Source: Methylocystis iwaonis (GTDB lineage: Bacteria > Pseudomonadota > Alphaproteobacteria > Rhizobiales > Beijerinckiaceae). From it: DNA of 64,000 bases. This document shows, one piece after another, positions 10,350-20,169 of this stretch; the stretch's first letter is position 1; each line of letters starts with the position of its first letter. Made by a program: the position numbers and the translations under genes. Under the pieces are notes generated by a model. That model was not told where the DNA came from. It saw only the letters and a list, made by a program, of their open reading frames with translations, and did not search any database. Location of the stretch: contig NZ_AP027142.1 in the NCBI RefSeq assembly GCF_027925385.1, forward strand, positions 1,718,001-1,782,000. The letters run 5' to 3'.

Positions 10350-10829
10350 CTAGAGACTATGCAACAATTGCCGCACGAAGGGCGCGCGTTTGAAGGCGGC
10401 GAGGTCGATCTTCATGCCTTCCCCATCCTTCGGCTTGCCGCCAACGGCCTTTCGCGCGTCGCCGAGCACGCCGGCGCGATATTCCTCGAGCGAGAGCGCG
10501 CCGGATTTGCTTTTGTTCCAACGCTTGAAGATCTTGTATTTCGCAAGGTCGTAGGCGTCCGAGCGGCCTTCCTCCGCCGCAAGATCGGCGAGGCCGAAGC
10601 TGAAGCGCATCCAGGCGTCGCGGGAGATGGCGCCCGTATGCTTCATGTCCATCTCGGCGAAGGTCTTGTCGATGAAGTGGTTGGCCTCGGTCGTTGTGAT
10701 GACGCCGTCGCGGTTCTCGTCGAATGTCTGGAACATCGCATCGAGCATATGCACGGCGTCGCTTTGCGCGCGGGCGGGCAGGGCGCCGATCGCGACGAGG
10801 AAGGCCAGCGCGGTAAGAAAGCGGTTCAT
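10350..10829 (-). CDS. Secreted EF-hand calcium-binding protein
   Basis: A 159-residue periplasmic or secreted protein. A signal peptide (MNRFLTALAFLVAIGALPARA) is followed by a canonical EF-hand loop (DENRDGVITTTE, about residues 37-48) and by degenerate helix-loop-helix units (MDMKHTGAISRDAW and WNKSKSGALSLEEY). Only the first loop has the full set of acidic ligands. It probably buffers or senses calcium outside the cytoplasm. It is transcribed in the same direction as the GNAT and zapE genes, after a short gap. Confidence 0.85.
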   Translation of the reverse strand: MNRFLTALAFLVAIGALPARAQSDAVHMLDAMFQTFDENRDGVITTTEANHFIDKTFAEMDMKHTGAISRDAWMRFSFGLADLAAEEGRSDAYDLAKYKIFKRWNKSKSGALSLEEYRAGVLGDARKAVGGKPKDGEGMKIDLAAFKRAPFVRQLLHSL

Positions 10830-10869
10830 TTATAATCCCGAAAAAAGACAGCGGCAGTCGCCGGTCACG

Positions 10870-11385
10870 TCACCAATAGGGCGAGACCGGCTCTCCCGCC
10901 ACGACTTCGGCGATCCGCGCCCGGGTGGCGGGCGTCGCGTCGGGGGGCAGGGCGCCGAGCGGGAAGAAGCCGGCCTCGGCGATTTCGTGGTTTGGCGCAG
11001 GCGGGCCGTCGAAATGGAAGTGCCGCACCACATAAAGCGCCACATGATCGCGGGGCGAGACGCGGCGGTTGAGATAGACGCCATGCAGCGCCGGCGCGCC
11101 CAGAATATGCACGCCGCCCTCTTCCTCCAGCTCGCGGGTCAGCGCCTGCAGCATGGTCTCGCCGCTCTCGACGCCGCCGCCCGGCAGATAGAAGCCCGGA
11201 ACATAGGTGTGGCGCACGAGCAGCACGCGATCGTCGGCGTCGATGACGAGGCCGCGCACGCCGAGCGTCATCGGCCGCTGGAACAGTGCGCCAAAGGTGA
11301 TGATCCGCGAGACGAGCCGCGCTTGAAACGTCGGCTGCGGCGACGCCTCGACCGGCGCAGTTTTCGTTGGCGGCTGGTGTCTCAT
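10870..11385 (-). CDS. Nudix hydrolase
   Basis: A 171-residue hydrolase of nucleoside diphosphates linked to another moiety. The Nudix box is visible as GGGVESGETMLQ followed by RELEEEGGV, with the family's Gly, Glu and the REUxEExGU core all present. The N-terminus is basic and Pro-rich. The substrate is unknown. The start faces the divergent metallophosphoesterase gene, with a palindromic repeat (R1) between them. Confidence 0.92.
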   Translation of the reverse strand: MRHQPPTKTAPVEASPQPTFQARLVSRIITFGALFQRPMTLGVRGLVIDADDRVLLVRHTYVPGFYLPGGGVESGETMLQALTRELEEEGGVHILGAPALHGVYLNRRVSPRDHVALYVVRHFHFDGPPAPNHEIAEAGFFPLGALPPDATPATRARIAEVVAGEPVSPYW

Positions 11386-11441
11386 GTTTCGACTATGGCA
11401 AATGGCGCGGGAAGGCTCTAGGACTATTCTTGTTGACGGTG

Positions 11442-11500
11442 CGGACCGCGAGCCTTCAGGCTCGCTCTTAAAAAATGCGCGCCTGAAGGCGCGCGGTCCG
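11442..11500. repeat. REP-like palindromic repeat, family R1, copy 1
   Basis: Two half-units face inward. Each is GGACC plus a hairpin (GCGAGCCTTCAGGCTCGC on the left, GCGCGCCTGAAGGCGCGC on the right), so the ends are CGGACCGCG and CGCGGTCCG. It lies between two divergent genes, so it is not a terminator here. Other copies: 41291-41345, 47876-47932 and 57185-57246. Confidence 0.85.
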
Positions 11501-11552
11501 AAAGGCGCCCGCTACCGTCTCTCCGAATAAAGGTTGCGAATAAAGGTCGAAT

Positions 11553-12449
11553 GTGAGCTTCCTACTCGCCCATCTCTCCGACGCCCATATCGGGCCGATC
11601 CCGCGCCCCAATCTTGCCGAGCTCCTCGGGAAACGCGTCACAGGCTATGTGAACTGGCTCTATAAGCGCGCCGGCCAACACGATATGGGCGTGCTCGCGC
11701 GGCTGGTTGCGGATATGCGGGCGCAGGGGCCCGACCATGTGCTGATGACGGGCGACATTGTGAATATCGGCCTGCCGGCCGAGATCGCGCTCGCCAAGGA
11801 CTGGCTCGCCACGCTCGGCGCGGCGCAGGAGGTGAGCTTCACGCCCGGCAACCACGACGCCTATATGCCGGACGTGACGAAGCTCGTGCACGAGGTGTTC
11901 GAGCCTTGGACGACCAGCGAATTGCCGGCGCCGGGCTTTCCCTATCTGCGCCGCCGCGCGGGCGTGGCGTTGATCGGGCTCGATTCCGGCGTGCCAACCG
12001 CGCCATTCGTCGCCTCGGGGCGGCTCGGCGAGAAACAGCTCGCCGCGCTCGGCGCGCTTCTGGACGAGACAAGGGCGGAGGGCCTCACCCGCGTCGTGTT
12101 CCTGCATCATCCGCCCCATGTCGGCGGCGCGCGCCTGCTGCGCGGGCTGGACGACGCAGCGGCGTTCGAGACGGTGATCGCCAAGCATGGCGCGGAACTC
12201 GTGCTGCACGGCCATAATCACAAGCCGAGCGTCGCTTATATTGCGAACCCCAAGGGCCGAACGCCGGTCGTCGGCGTCGCCTCCGCCTCGGCCCGGCCGG
12301 GCGGGCATTATCCCGCGGCGGCCTATAATCTCTACGCCATAGAGCGGGCGGGCGACGTTCTGCGCATCAAGCTGCGCCGCCGGGAATTGAACGAAGCGGG
12401 GGAAGTCGTAGAGGCAGGCGCCGAGGAGCTGGTTCAGCCGGCGACATAG
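11553..12449 (+). CDS. Calcineurin-like metallophosphoesterase
   Basis: A 298-residue dinuclear-metal phosphoesterase. The motifs appear in order: LSDAH (DxH), MTGDIVN (GD), FTPGNHD (GNHD), LHHPPH, and LHGHNHKPS (GHxH). The GTG at 11553 is used because the ATG two bases earlier runs straight into a stop; an AAAGG lies about 10 bases upstream. The family includes cyclic-nucleotide phosphodiesterases and phospholipid-processing enzymes; the substrate cannot be told. The 3' end overlaps the convergent gene at 12434-13183 by 16 bp. Confidence 0.9.
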   Translation: MSFLLAHLSDAHIGPIPRPNLAELLGKRVTGYVNWLYKRAGQHDMGVLARLVADMRAQGPDHVLMTGDIVNIGLPAEIALAKDWLATLGAAQEVSFTPGNHDAYMPDVTKLVHEVFEPWTTSELPAPGFPYLRRRAGVALIGLDSGVPTAPFVASGRLGEKQLAALGALLDETRAEGLTRVVFLHHPPHVGGARLLRGLDDAAAFETVIAKHGAELVLHGHNHKPSVAYIANPKGRTPVVGVASASARPGGHYPAAAYNLYAIERAGDVLRIKLRRRELNEAGEVVEAGAEELVQPAT

Positions 12450-13183
12450 GTTTTATAGGCCCAGGCCGCAATGACCGCGAGAAGGCCGAAGAAGGCGGCG
12501 GAGCCAAGAAACTCGACCAGATAGAGGAAGAGACGAAAAGCCTTGCCGTCGAGGGCGCCGACTTTCTCTTTCTCTTGCTCTTTCACGACGGCCGGCGGTC
12601 CGCTGCGCAGCGCGCGGGCGGCGCCGCCGCTGGCGTAATCGACCGCCAGCGCTTTTTCGCGCTCAATCAGCCGATGGGCGATGTAGTCGGTCACGGCATC
12701 GACAGCTTCGTCGATGTCCGCGGTCTCGCGCAGCGTGATGCGGCCGTGGCGCGTGTCCTGCAGAAAACGATAGGTCCGCCGGTCACGGTCCATCTCCACG
12801 AAGCCGATCTGGTCGATGAACAGGCGCGGGCGCTCTCCGGGCGCGACGGCGATGTCGAAAATATCGCAGTCGGGCGGGACCTGCGCCAGCACGGGGGCGA
12901 GCGCGTCGCAGAGGAGTTCGAGCCGCGCTGCTTCGGCGGCGCGAAGATCGGCGAGGGCGGCCGAATGCTCTGCATTTTCGATGCGCGCGCGGCGCAGGGC
13001 GGCTGCGAGACTGGCCATGCGCTGTTCGAGCGGCGCCTGGGCCTGCTTATCCGCGTCGCCAGCCTTTCCGACGCCGCTTTCGCCGCCGACGATGGACGAA
13101 ATCCGTTCGGCGGGGGCGGGCGCGGGCTTTTTGAGGGCTGTCGGGCGGCCGTTGTCGGGTCTTGCAGGCAAAGGATCTTCCAT
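12434..13183 (-). CDS. Hypothetical protein, coiled coil with C-terminal membrane anchor
   Basis: Not recognised; 249 residues. The start at 13183 (MEDPLPARP) was chosen because GAGTGAG precedes it; the longer frame to 13363 has no support. It has a disordered Pro/Ala N-terminus, a coiled coil around residues 50-95, then a compact middle part (FDIAVAPGERPRLFIDQIGF and YRFLQDTRHGRITLRET). A single C-terminal membrane segment (residues about 215-247) suggests a tail-anchored inner-membrane protein with most of its mass in the cytoplasm. No operon partner is evident. Confidence 0.7.
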   Translation of the reverse strand: MEDPLPARPDNGRPTALKKPAPAPAERISSIVGGESGVGKAGDADKQAQAPLEQRMASLAAALRRARIENAEHSAALADLRAAEAARLELLCDALAPVLAQVPPDCDIFDIAVAPGERPRLFIDQIGFVEMDRDRRTYRFLQDTRHGRITLRETADIDEAVDAVTDYIAHRLIEREKALAVDYASGGAARALRSGPPAVVKEQEKEKVGALDGKAFRLFLYLVEFLGSAAFFGLLAVIAAWAYKTYVAG

Positions 13184-13392
13184 GTCGCTCACTCGCTTCG
13201 CCCTCGGCCGGCGTGTGCAACTTAAGAGTTCTTTTACTATAGCGGCTTGGGCGGGAGTTGCGAAGCGCCGCAAGGGCGTAGCTGAGGCGGGGAGTCGACT
13301 TTTCCCCCATGCTCCGGCTAGGGAATCGTCAGGCTGCCGGTGATTCCGGCAATTAACCACCAAACGCGGCGAAATACGCGCGGAGGACCCCC

Positions 13393-16300
13393 ATGGCGAA
13401 CGCCCATGGCGAATCGGAAACTGGCGTGGCTCTGGTCGAGCGGGTTCTTTTCGGGCTCGTCTTCGCCGCCGTTGCGGCGCTGGAGGCTTCCGGCGGGCCG
13501 ACGCATCTGCTGATCGCCGGCTTTTTTGCCGCCGCTGCTCTCTATCTCCTGCGCCCGGCGAGCGATACGAACCGTCAGGCGGCCAATTTCGCGATCGATT
13601 TCATCGCCGTGGGCGTTTTCGCGGCGCTTTGCGACCGTTCCGGCGTGCTCTGGCGGGCGCCCGAGACGCTGGAGCAGCTCTTCCGCTTCTCGCCCGTGGG
13701 CGCCGGCGTCGCGACGGTCGCTTACATTGGCGGCGCGGTTGCGCTGACGGCGCGCTCGCGCATGCGGCTGCGCGGCGCGCTGTTTCTTCTGCCCTTCCTC
13801 TTCAGCCTGTTCATCGCCTTTGGCGCGCCGCCCATGACGCAAATCGGCGCGGCTTTGTTCCTGGGCCTCGACGTTCCTGAGCCGGTGGCGAAAATCGCGG
13901 CGCGGACCCTGGCGCTATTTCTCCTCAACGAGGCCGTTGTCATCGGCGTGCCGCTGGCGCTGGGCCGTTTCCTGCCGCGGCAATGGCGCCCGCATGGCAT
14001 TCTCTTCGCTTCCGCCTTCATCGCGTCGCTGACGCCCTTCATGGCGACGGCGGTTTCCCAATTCGTCACCCCTTATGTGCCGGCCCCGATCGCCGCCATT
14101 GCCGCGGCCGTCGCCGAGGGGCTGGCGCAGGCCGGTCTCTGGGGCGAGACCTATCTCGTCACCCAGGCGATCGCCGGCCTGCTGCGGGCGACGCCGTCGC
14201 TCTCCGTCGTCGTCTATCAGGATTGGAAGACCGGCGCGGAGAAGGGCGCGGTCTACGGCTTCACCTTCATGGGCTTGCTGTTGGTCGCCGGGCTCGTCGT
14301 CTCTTTCCCGCCGGCGGCGGCCGCCATCGCCTATTCCGGCCCCATCGGCGGCGCCATCATCGGCGCGGCGCTTTATCCGCTCGCGCGCACGATCGTGGAG
14401 AGCACGGATTCGACGCCGCCCTTTTTCGGGCGCCTGCAAGAGGCCTATCGGCGTCGGGCGAATTTCGCGCGCGGGGCCGTCGCGGGCGCAGCCGTGGCGA
14501 TCGGATTGATGATCGATCTCCCCTCGCAGAGCGGAAGCAACCGGTTCCTCTTCGGCGCCGCCGCCGGCGTTCTTATTTATGCCGGCGTCGACCTGGCGTT
14601 CGACCTCGCCGCGCTCATGCGCGATCGCCGCCAGCATTTCAGAAGCTGGCGCGTCTATATGCTGGCCGCGCTGCTCGGCGCATCGGTCGCAGGCGCCATT
14701 GCCTGGTATTTCGACGCGGACCAGCTCGGCACGGTCGTGCGGAAGTTCTTCGATTATGTTTCGCTCGACTACGCCGCCGATGGGCGGCCGCTGAACGCCT
14801 ATATTGTCCGGCCGCTGTTCTCGAAATGGGGCGCGACCAATCTCGGCGTCGTCGACGGCGGTGTGCGGCTTCTCTACGACGAGTCGCTTTCCGGCGTCAT
14901 TCAGTGGGTCTTCGCGGCGCCGCTCTTCTCGATCAATCTCTTCTTCCTGACCGCGCTGGTGAGGCGCAGCCTCCAGCCGCTCAAGCAGCTCGCGAGCTGG
15001 GAAGGTCTCGACATGCTCGTCGAGAACGCCGTGCGCGTGCTGCGCTGGGGCCTATGGATGGCGCCGGTCATCTACTCCTTCCTCAAGGCCACGCCCGATC
15101 CGACCTGGTACAATCAGGACGGCCTTGTCCGCACCGGCGTCGCGACCTGGATGAGCTACGTCCTGCCGGACAATGAGTTCCGCTCCTGGAGCCTCGACAT
15201 TTTCACGGCGCTCCTCGCCTATGACGTCATCCGCGTGCTGATCTGGTTCGATCACATGGGCCTGCGCGTCGCGACGCTCGTGAACCTCTCTTTCGTTGGC
15301 GGCGACGCTTTGGACGAGCGGGCGGCGCGTTTCGTTGGCAAGCAGCAGGTGAGCCGCGCCATTCCCGAAGGCATCCGCCGCTTCGGCACCTGGGCGCCGC
15401 TGTTGTTGCCGTTCTACATCCCGCGCGGCGCCGAATGGGACAAAGCCTGGAGCGCCGCCGAGCAGATGGCCGGCTCGCGTCCGCCGTCCTACACCTATCT
15501 CGTGGGCGGCTATCTCGCTTATGCGGGCTTCATCGCTCTGGGGCTGGTGCTTTTCCTGCTCGGGCGGCTCGCGCAGGCGCAGAAGATACCGCTCGAGGGC
15601 ATCACCGGCGCCGGCGGCGCGCCCGGCTCGCGGCCCTTGAAGCTCACCAACGGCCTGATGACCAGCGAATGGTTCCAGGACGGGCAGGGCGCGATCCGCA
15701 TCGAGGGCGTCGCGCGCGGCGGCCCGGCGATCGATCTCACCCGGCGCCCGGACGATCACGCCCATCCGCGCGGGCGGTTCCTGTTCCTGCGCGAGGACGG
15801 CGGCGAACTCTGGTCGGTGGGCGAGGCGCCGACGCGCTGCCCGGGCGCCTGCGCGCAACTGACCGACGCGGGCGAAAACTGCCTCTTCTTCATCGCCGAG
15901 CAGAACGGCTTCGCCGTCGAGGCGCGCGTCTCGCTCGCCCCCGACGAGGCGGTGGAGATCCAGCATATCAAGGTCGTCAATCTCGAGCAGCGGCCCCGCA
16001 AGCTCACGCTCGCCTCGCTACGCGAATGGGTGCTGAACGAAACCGCGGTCGAGCTGCGCGACGCGGCCTATAACGCCATCCATGTCGGCACGTGGTACGT
16101 GCAGTCGCTGAACGCCATCTTCGCGCAGAACCGCCTGCTGAAGGGCGGCGCGCGGCGTCAGGCCGACCGCCGCCTCTCGCCCGAGATTGGCTTCCACGCC
16201 ATCGCCGCCGGTCCGGACACGAAGATGACGATCCTCGGCTATGAGGACGTCAAATCGCGCTTTTACGGCATGGGGCCGACAAACGCGCCGGACAGTCTCA

Positions 16301-18864
16301 ATGGCCTGGGGGAAGCGCCGCGCAGCCCCGAGGACGAAGGGCTTCTCTACGGTTTCGAACCCTGCGCGAGCCTGCGCGTCGAGATCGACATCGCGCCTGC
16401 CGGCACGGCCGAGCTTGTCGTCGTCGACGGCTGGGCGAAGGACATGGGCCGCGCGACGGCCTCCGTCACGCGCCACCTCGGCCTTGCGCCGATCGCGCCG
16501 GAGGTTCTGGACAAGGCGCTGACGCGCCGCCGCGCGCTCGTCATGCCGCCGACGCCGGCGCAGCATCGCTACGCCTTCTCGGAAGACGGCCGCAGCCTCA
16601 CGCTTGCGCCCGGCACGCCGCGTCCCTTCGCCCATGTCATCGCCAACGCCGTGGGCCAGGGCTGCGTGCTGACGAACGACGGCGACATCTTCTCCTTCTC
16701 CAGCAACTCGCGGCTCAACAGCTTTACGCCCTTCCGCATGGGCGAAGGCCGCGCGGCGCCGCCCGGACAGATGATCTATGTCTATGATCTCGCCCGGACG
16801 GACCCGCACAGCCCGACCTTCGTGCCGCTGCGCCAGCGCGACGCGCGCTATGAGGTGACTTTCGCGCCGGGCTCGGCAGTTTTCCGCTCCGAGCGCGACA
16901 ATCTCGAGCTGGAGATGACGGTCTTCGTGAGCCCTACGGAGCCGATCGAATTCCGCCTGCTCAAAATCCGCAACAAGGCGGATCACGAGCGGCTGTTGCA
17001 GATCGTGCCGGCGATGGAGGTCATTCTCGCCGAGATTCCCAACGAGAGCCTCGGGGTCGTGGAATCCGTCATCGACGACGACGTGCGCTCGATCTACTTC
17101 CGCAATCCTCAGAATAATTTCGTGAAGGGCTGGGCCTTCGTCACGACCTCGATCCCGGCGGAGTTCGCCGAGACGTCACGCCGCCGCTTCCTCGGCCACG
17201 AGAGCCGCAATCCCTATCTTCCCTACATGGTCGAGCACGGCCATCCCGACGCCGGCGCGCCCGAGCACGAGCGCAAGGTGGCGGCTTTCTCCGGCTCGAT
17301 CGACGTGGCGGCCGGCGGGGAGGCGATCGTCGTCGTCGCGCTCGGCCAGACGACCACGCTGGAAGAGGCGAAGCGCCTCGCCTCTCTCGCCCATGATCCG
17401 GTTTACGCGCAGGCGCAGCTTACGGCGAGCGACGCGGCCTGGAGCGCGCAGCTCTCGGTGCTGCGTATCAAGACCAACCGCCCGGACGTCGATCGTCTCG
17501 TCAACGATTGGCTGCCCTATCAGCTCTTGGCCTCGCGCCTGTGGGGTCGCACCGGACCGGCGCAACGCTCCGGCGCAACGGGCTATCGCGATCAGTTGCA
17601 GGACGTCATTCCGCTCGTGCATCTCGCGCCCGAGCGCGCCCGCGCGCAGATCTTGCTGCACGCCAGGCATCAGTATCTCGAAGGCGACGCCTGCAAATGG
17701 TGGCACCGCGCCCCCAATGGCGGAACGGGCCTCGCCGACCGCACCCATTCCTCCGATCCGCATCTTTGGCTGCCCTATGTCACGATCCGCTATGTGAAGG
17801 GCACGGGCGATGCGGCGATCCTCGACGCGGTCGAGAGCTTCCTCGAAGCCAATCCGGTGCCGATGGATCAGGAGGGCGAGGCGACGGTCCCGCTCAACTC
17901 GCGCGACAAGGACACGCTGCTCGGCCATTGCGCCCGCGCCATCGACTATACGCTCGACCGTTTCGGCGCCCATGGCCTGCCGCTCGTCGGCTCCGGCGAT
18001 TGGGACGACGGCATGCATCTCGTCGGCGCGCAAGGCCGCGGTGAGAGCGTGTGGCTCGGCTTCTTCCTGCACGGCATATTGGTCGATATCGCGCCCTTCT
18101 TCGAGGCGAAGGGCGACGGCGCCCGCGCGGCGCGCTATCTCGCGCGCGCCGAGAAACTGCGCGCAGCGCTCGCAGAATGCTGGCGCGGCGATCGCTATGT
18201 GCGCGACTTCGCGGACGACGGCCGCGAGCTTTCGCCGATGAGCGCCATGACCGCCCATTGGCCGACGCTCACCCATGCCGTGGATGCGGCGCGCGGCCGC
18301 GAGGCGATCGAGAAGGCGCTCGCCGTGCTCGGCCGCTCCAACCGCATCCTGCTCGTCACGCCGCCCTTCGACGAGCATTCCGATCCCTATCCCGGCCGCA
18401 GCGCCGAATATCCACCGGGCGTGCGCGAAAACGGCGGGCAATATTCGCATGGCGTTTCCTGGTTCGTCGACGCGCTGGCCAAGCTCGGCGGAGAGGCCAA
18501 AGCGGCCGGCGACGAGAAAGCCGCGCAGGAACTCTTCGCTCTGGCGTTCGAGAGCTGGATCGCCATCTCGCCGATCTCCAAGCTGCGCACGCCGGCTGAG
18601 GCGGATGTTTACGGCTTGCCGCCGCATCAACAGCCGGCCGACGTTTATGAGGGCGAGGGCTATGCAGGCCGCGGCGGATGGAGCTGGTACACGGGCGCCG
18701 CCGCGCGCATGATTTCCGCCGCCTACGCCGTGCTCGGTCTGGAGTTCGAGAATGGCGAGCTGCGCCTGCGCGCCGACGCCTTCGACCGCAAGGGCGGGGT
18801 GCAGTTGGAGGAGGTCTCCTACAAAGGCAAAGCTTTCACAAAAGAGAACAAGTCAGGGGTATAA
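13393..18864 (+). CDS. Giant membrane GH94-type glycoside phosphorylase, NdvB-like without the GT domain
   Basis: An 1823-residue protein. Residues 1 to about 720 are mostly membrane segments and contain no clear glycosyltransferase motif. Two beta-sandwich regions follow (about 740-1020 and 1060-1330). The C-terminal (alpha/alpha)6-barrel shows the blocks of cyclic beta-1,2-glucan synthase and GH94 enzymes: GYRDQLQDVIPLVHLAPERA, ARHQYLEGDACKWWHR, DPHLWLPYVTIRYVKGTGD, and GSGDWDDGMHLVG with GRGESVWLGFFLH (the acidic block is near residue 1536). Full NdvB is about 2800 residues with a GT84 module, absent here. A GGAGGA lies just upstream of the ATG. It may remodel or phosphorolyse a periplasmic or envelope glucan. 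The fold class is secure; the substrate is not. Confidence 0.85.
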   Translation: MANAHGESETGVALVERVLFGLVFAAVAALEASGGPTHLLIAGFFAAAALYLLRPASDTNRQAANFAIDFIAVGVFAALCDRSGVLWRAPETLEQLFRFSPVGAGVATVAYIGGAVALTARSRMRLRGALFLLPFLFSLFIAFGAPPMTQIGAALFLGLDVPEPVAKIAARTLALFLLNEAVVIGVPLALGRFLPRQWRPHGILFASAFIASLTPFMATAVSQFVTPYVPAPIAAIAAAVAEGLAQAGLWGETYLVTQAIAGLLRATPSLSVVVYQDWKTGAEKGAVYGFTFMGLLLVAGLVVSFPPAAAAIAYSGPIGGAIIGAALYPLARTIVESTDSTPPFFGRLQEAYRRRANFARGAVAGAAVAIGLMIDLPSQSGSNRFLFGAAAGVLIYAGVDLAFDLAALMRDRRQHFRSWRVYMLAALLGASVAGAIAWYFDADQLGTVVRKFFDYVSLDYAADGRPLNAYIVRPLFSKWGATNLGVVDGGVRLLYDESLSGVIQWVFAAPLFSINLFFLTALVRRSLQPLKQLASWEGLDMLVENAVRVLRWGLWMAPVIYSFLKATPDPTWYNQDGLVRTGVATWMSYVLPDNEFRSWSLDIFTALLAYDVIRVLIWFDHMGLRVATLVNLSFVGGDALDERAARFVGKQQVSRAIPEGIRRFGTWAPLLLPFYIPRGAEWDKAWSAAEQMAGSRPPSYTYLVGGYLAYAGFIALGLVLFLLGRLAQAQKIPLEGITGAGGAPGSRPLKLTNGLMTSEWFQDGQGAIRIEGVARGGPAIDLTRRPDDHAHPRGRFLFLREDGGELWSVGEAPTRCPGACAQLTDAGENCLFFIAEQNGFAVEARVSLAPDEAVEIQHIKVVNLEQRPRKLTLASLREWVLNETAVELRDAAYNAIHVGTWYVQSLNAIFAQNRLLKGGARRQADRRLSPEIGFHAIAAGPDTKMTILGYEDVKSRFYGMGPTNAPDSLNGLGEAPRSPEDEGLLYGFEPCASLRVEIDIAPAGTAELVVVDGWAKDMGRATASVTRHLGLAPIAPEVLDKALTRRRALVMPPTPAQHRYAFSEDGRSLTLAPGTPRPFAHVIANAVGQGCVLTNDGDIFSFSSNSRLNSFTPFRMGEGRAAPPGQMIYVYDLARTDPHSPTFVPLRQRDARYEVTFAPGSAVFRSERDNLELEMTVFVSPTEPIEFRLLKIRNKADHERLLQIVPAMEVILAEIPNESLGVVESVIDDDVRSIYFRNPQNNFVKGWAFVTTSIPAEFAETSRRRFLGHESRNPYLPYMVEHGHPDAGAPEHERKVAAFSGSIDVAAGGEAIVVVALGQTTTLEEAKRLASLAHDPVYAQAQLTASDAAWSAQLSVLRIKTNRPDVDRLVNDWLPYQLLASRLWGRTGPAQRSGATGYRDQLQDVIPLVHLAPERARAQILLHARHQYLEGDACKWWHRAPNGGTGLADRTHSSDPHLWLPYVTIRYVKGTGDAAILDAVESFLEANPVPMDQEGEATVPLNSRDKDTLLGHCARAIDYTLDRFGAHGLPLVGSGDWDDGMHLVGAQGRGESVWLGFFLHGILVDIAPFFEAKGDGARAARYLARAEKLRAALAECWRGDRYVRDFADDGRELSPMSAMTAHWPTLTHAVDAARGREAIEKALAVLGRSNRILLVTPPFDEHSDPYPGRSAEYPPGVRENGGQYSHGVSWFVDALAKLGGEAKAAGDEKAAQELFALAFESWIAISPISKLRTPAEADVYGLPPHQQPADVYEGEGYAGRGGWSWYTGAAARMISAAYAVLGLEFENGELRLRADAFDRKGGVQLEEVSYKGKAFTKENKSGV

Positions 18865-18970
18865 GTAGAACGGCCGGAAGAGGTTTAAATTCCAATTGTC
18901 ACGCGCGCGGCGTTTACTGTAGCGTCAATGTCAACAGGCGTCGTTTGGGCGCCTGTATTGGCGTGCTCTC

Positions 18971-19822
18971 ATGCGTGCGTCGGCGTTATTTTTTATTTTT
19001 ATTTATCTACTTAGCCCTGCTACCGCACGGGCGGGCGCTTGGCTTTACCCGGAAGGTCACGGGCAGCTTATCCTCACAACCGCCTTCGCCGACGCGCGAG
19101 GCGCCTTCGACGCCAGCGGCCGGCTGGCGCAAACGCCCTCCTATCGAAAATTCGAAGACCGCTTCTACCTCGAACATGGCGTGACCGATTGGCTGACCTT
19201 CGTCGCCGAGGGAAGCGCGATGAGCTTTCACGGCGGCGGCGAGTCGGCGCGGCTCACGCAACTCGAAGCGCTGATCGCGCAAGCAAAGGGCGGCTCGCCT
19301 CTCATTCTGCCGGCGGAAAAGGGGATAAAATTTCAGGGGCTCGGCCTCGGCGCCGCTGGCGCGCGTCTGCAGCTTTACGCTGACGCCGACTATGTGGTTT
19401 CGGTCGAAACGAGTCTGCGCGCGGCGTCGAGCGCGGCGCGTTGCTTCCTCGATATGCGCGGTCCGACGCAATTCGACGCGCGCCTCCTGATGGGGCGCTC
19501 TGTGAGCCTGTTCGGCTTCACGGGTTTCCTCGATGCGCAGATCGGCTATCGAACGCGCGGACAGAATGGCGATGAAATCCGCCTGGATCTCACCGCGGGG
19601 CTTCGGCCGATCGACCGCCTCATGGTGATGGCGCAAAGCTTCTCGGCGCTCGCGCCGCGCGGCGGGCTCTCGACCTTCATGGCCGCGCAGAAATTTCAAC
19701 TGAGCGCGGTCTATGAGGCGACGCCCGCCATATCGCTGCAGATCGGGGCCCTCACTGCGCTCAATGGCGTCAATGCGCCGGCCGAGCACGGCCTCATCGG
19801 CGGAGTCTGGTGGCGCTATTGA
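18971..19822 (+). CDS. Predicted outer-membrane beta-barrel protein, unknown
   Basis: A 283-residue protein, not recognised. A hydrophobic signal peptide (MRASALFFIFIYLLSPATARA) precedes alternating hydrophobic/polar strands, and the protein ends in an aromatic residue (VWWRY), as outer-membrane barrels often do. The region after the signal (GHGQLILTTAFADARGAFD) and the repeated short strands resemble porin-like hypothetical proteins. It is convergent with rlpA, whose stop is six bases away. The local sequence just upstream (18865-18970) is short and unremarkable. Confidence 0.65.
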   Translation: MRASALFFIFIYLLSPATARAGAWLYPEGHGQLILTTAFADARGAFDASGRLAQTPSYRKFEDRFYLEHGVTDWLTFVAEGSAMSFHGGGESARLTQLEALIAQAKGGSPLILPAEKGIKFQGLGLGAAGARLQLYADADYVVSVETSLRAASSAARCFLDMRGPTQFDARLLMGRSVSLFGFTGFLDAQIGYRTRGQNGDEIRLDLTAGLRPIDRLMVMAQSFSALAPRGGLSTFMAAQKFQLSAVYEATPAISLQIGALTALNGVNAPAEHGLIGGVWWRY

Positions 19823-19827
19823 AAGGG

Positions 19828-20169
19828 TTATTGCGCCTCGGCGATGGCCGAGACGGGTTCGACCTTCACATGGGCGACGCCGGCCGAGCGGAACCCGAGC
19901 GCATCTGCGGCCGTGGCGGAGACGTCGATCACGCGGCCGCCTCTAAAGGGCCCGCGGTCGTTGATGGTGACGACGACAGATCGATTGTTCACGAGATTGG
20001 TGACCCGCACCCTCGATCCAAAGGGCAGCGTGCGGTGAGCCGCCGTATAGGCGCCGACATGGCCGCCGCTCGCGGTGCGTCCGCCGAGTTTGTAATAGGA
20101 AGCCTTACCGACCCAACCTGCTTCGGCGCCGCCGGTCAACGCAACCAGCGCGACGGCTCCAATAAACAT
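19828..20169 (-). CDS. rlpA: RlpA-like septal-ring protein
   Basis: A double-psi beta-barrel protein; members are lytic transglycosylases acting on denuded peptidoglycan. The start at 20169 ([17 protein letters not shown]) follows GAGGAAA and gives a signal peptide. The longer frame to 20274 is not supported. Family blocks: [47 protein letters not shown]. At 113 residues it is a minimal version without the SPOR domain of the larger RlpA proteins, so recruitment to the septum is uncertain. Confidence 0.9.
   Translation of the reverse strand: MFIGAVALVALTGGAEAGWVGKASYYKLGGRTASGGHVGAYTAAHRTLPFGSRVRVTNLVNNRSVVVTINDRGPFRGGRVIDVSATAADALGFRSAGVAHVKVEPVSAIAEAQ

Noticed and set aside
13393..18864. 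Complete cyclic beta-1,2-glucan synthase (NdvB)
   Set aside because: The protein is about 1000 residues too short and its N-terminal part lacks the glycosyltransferase motifs.
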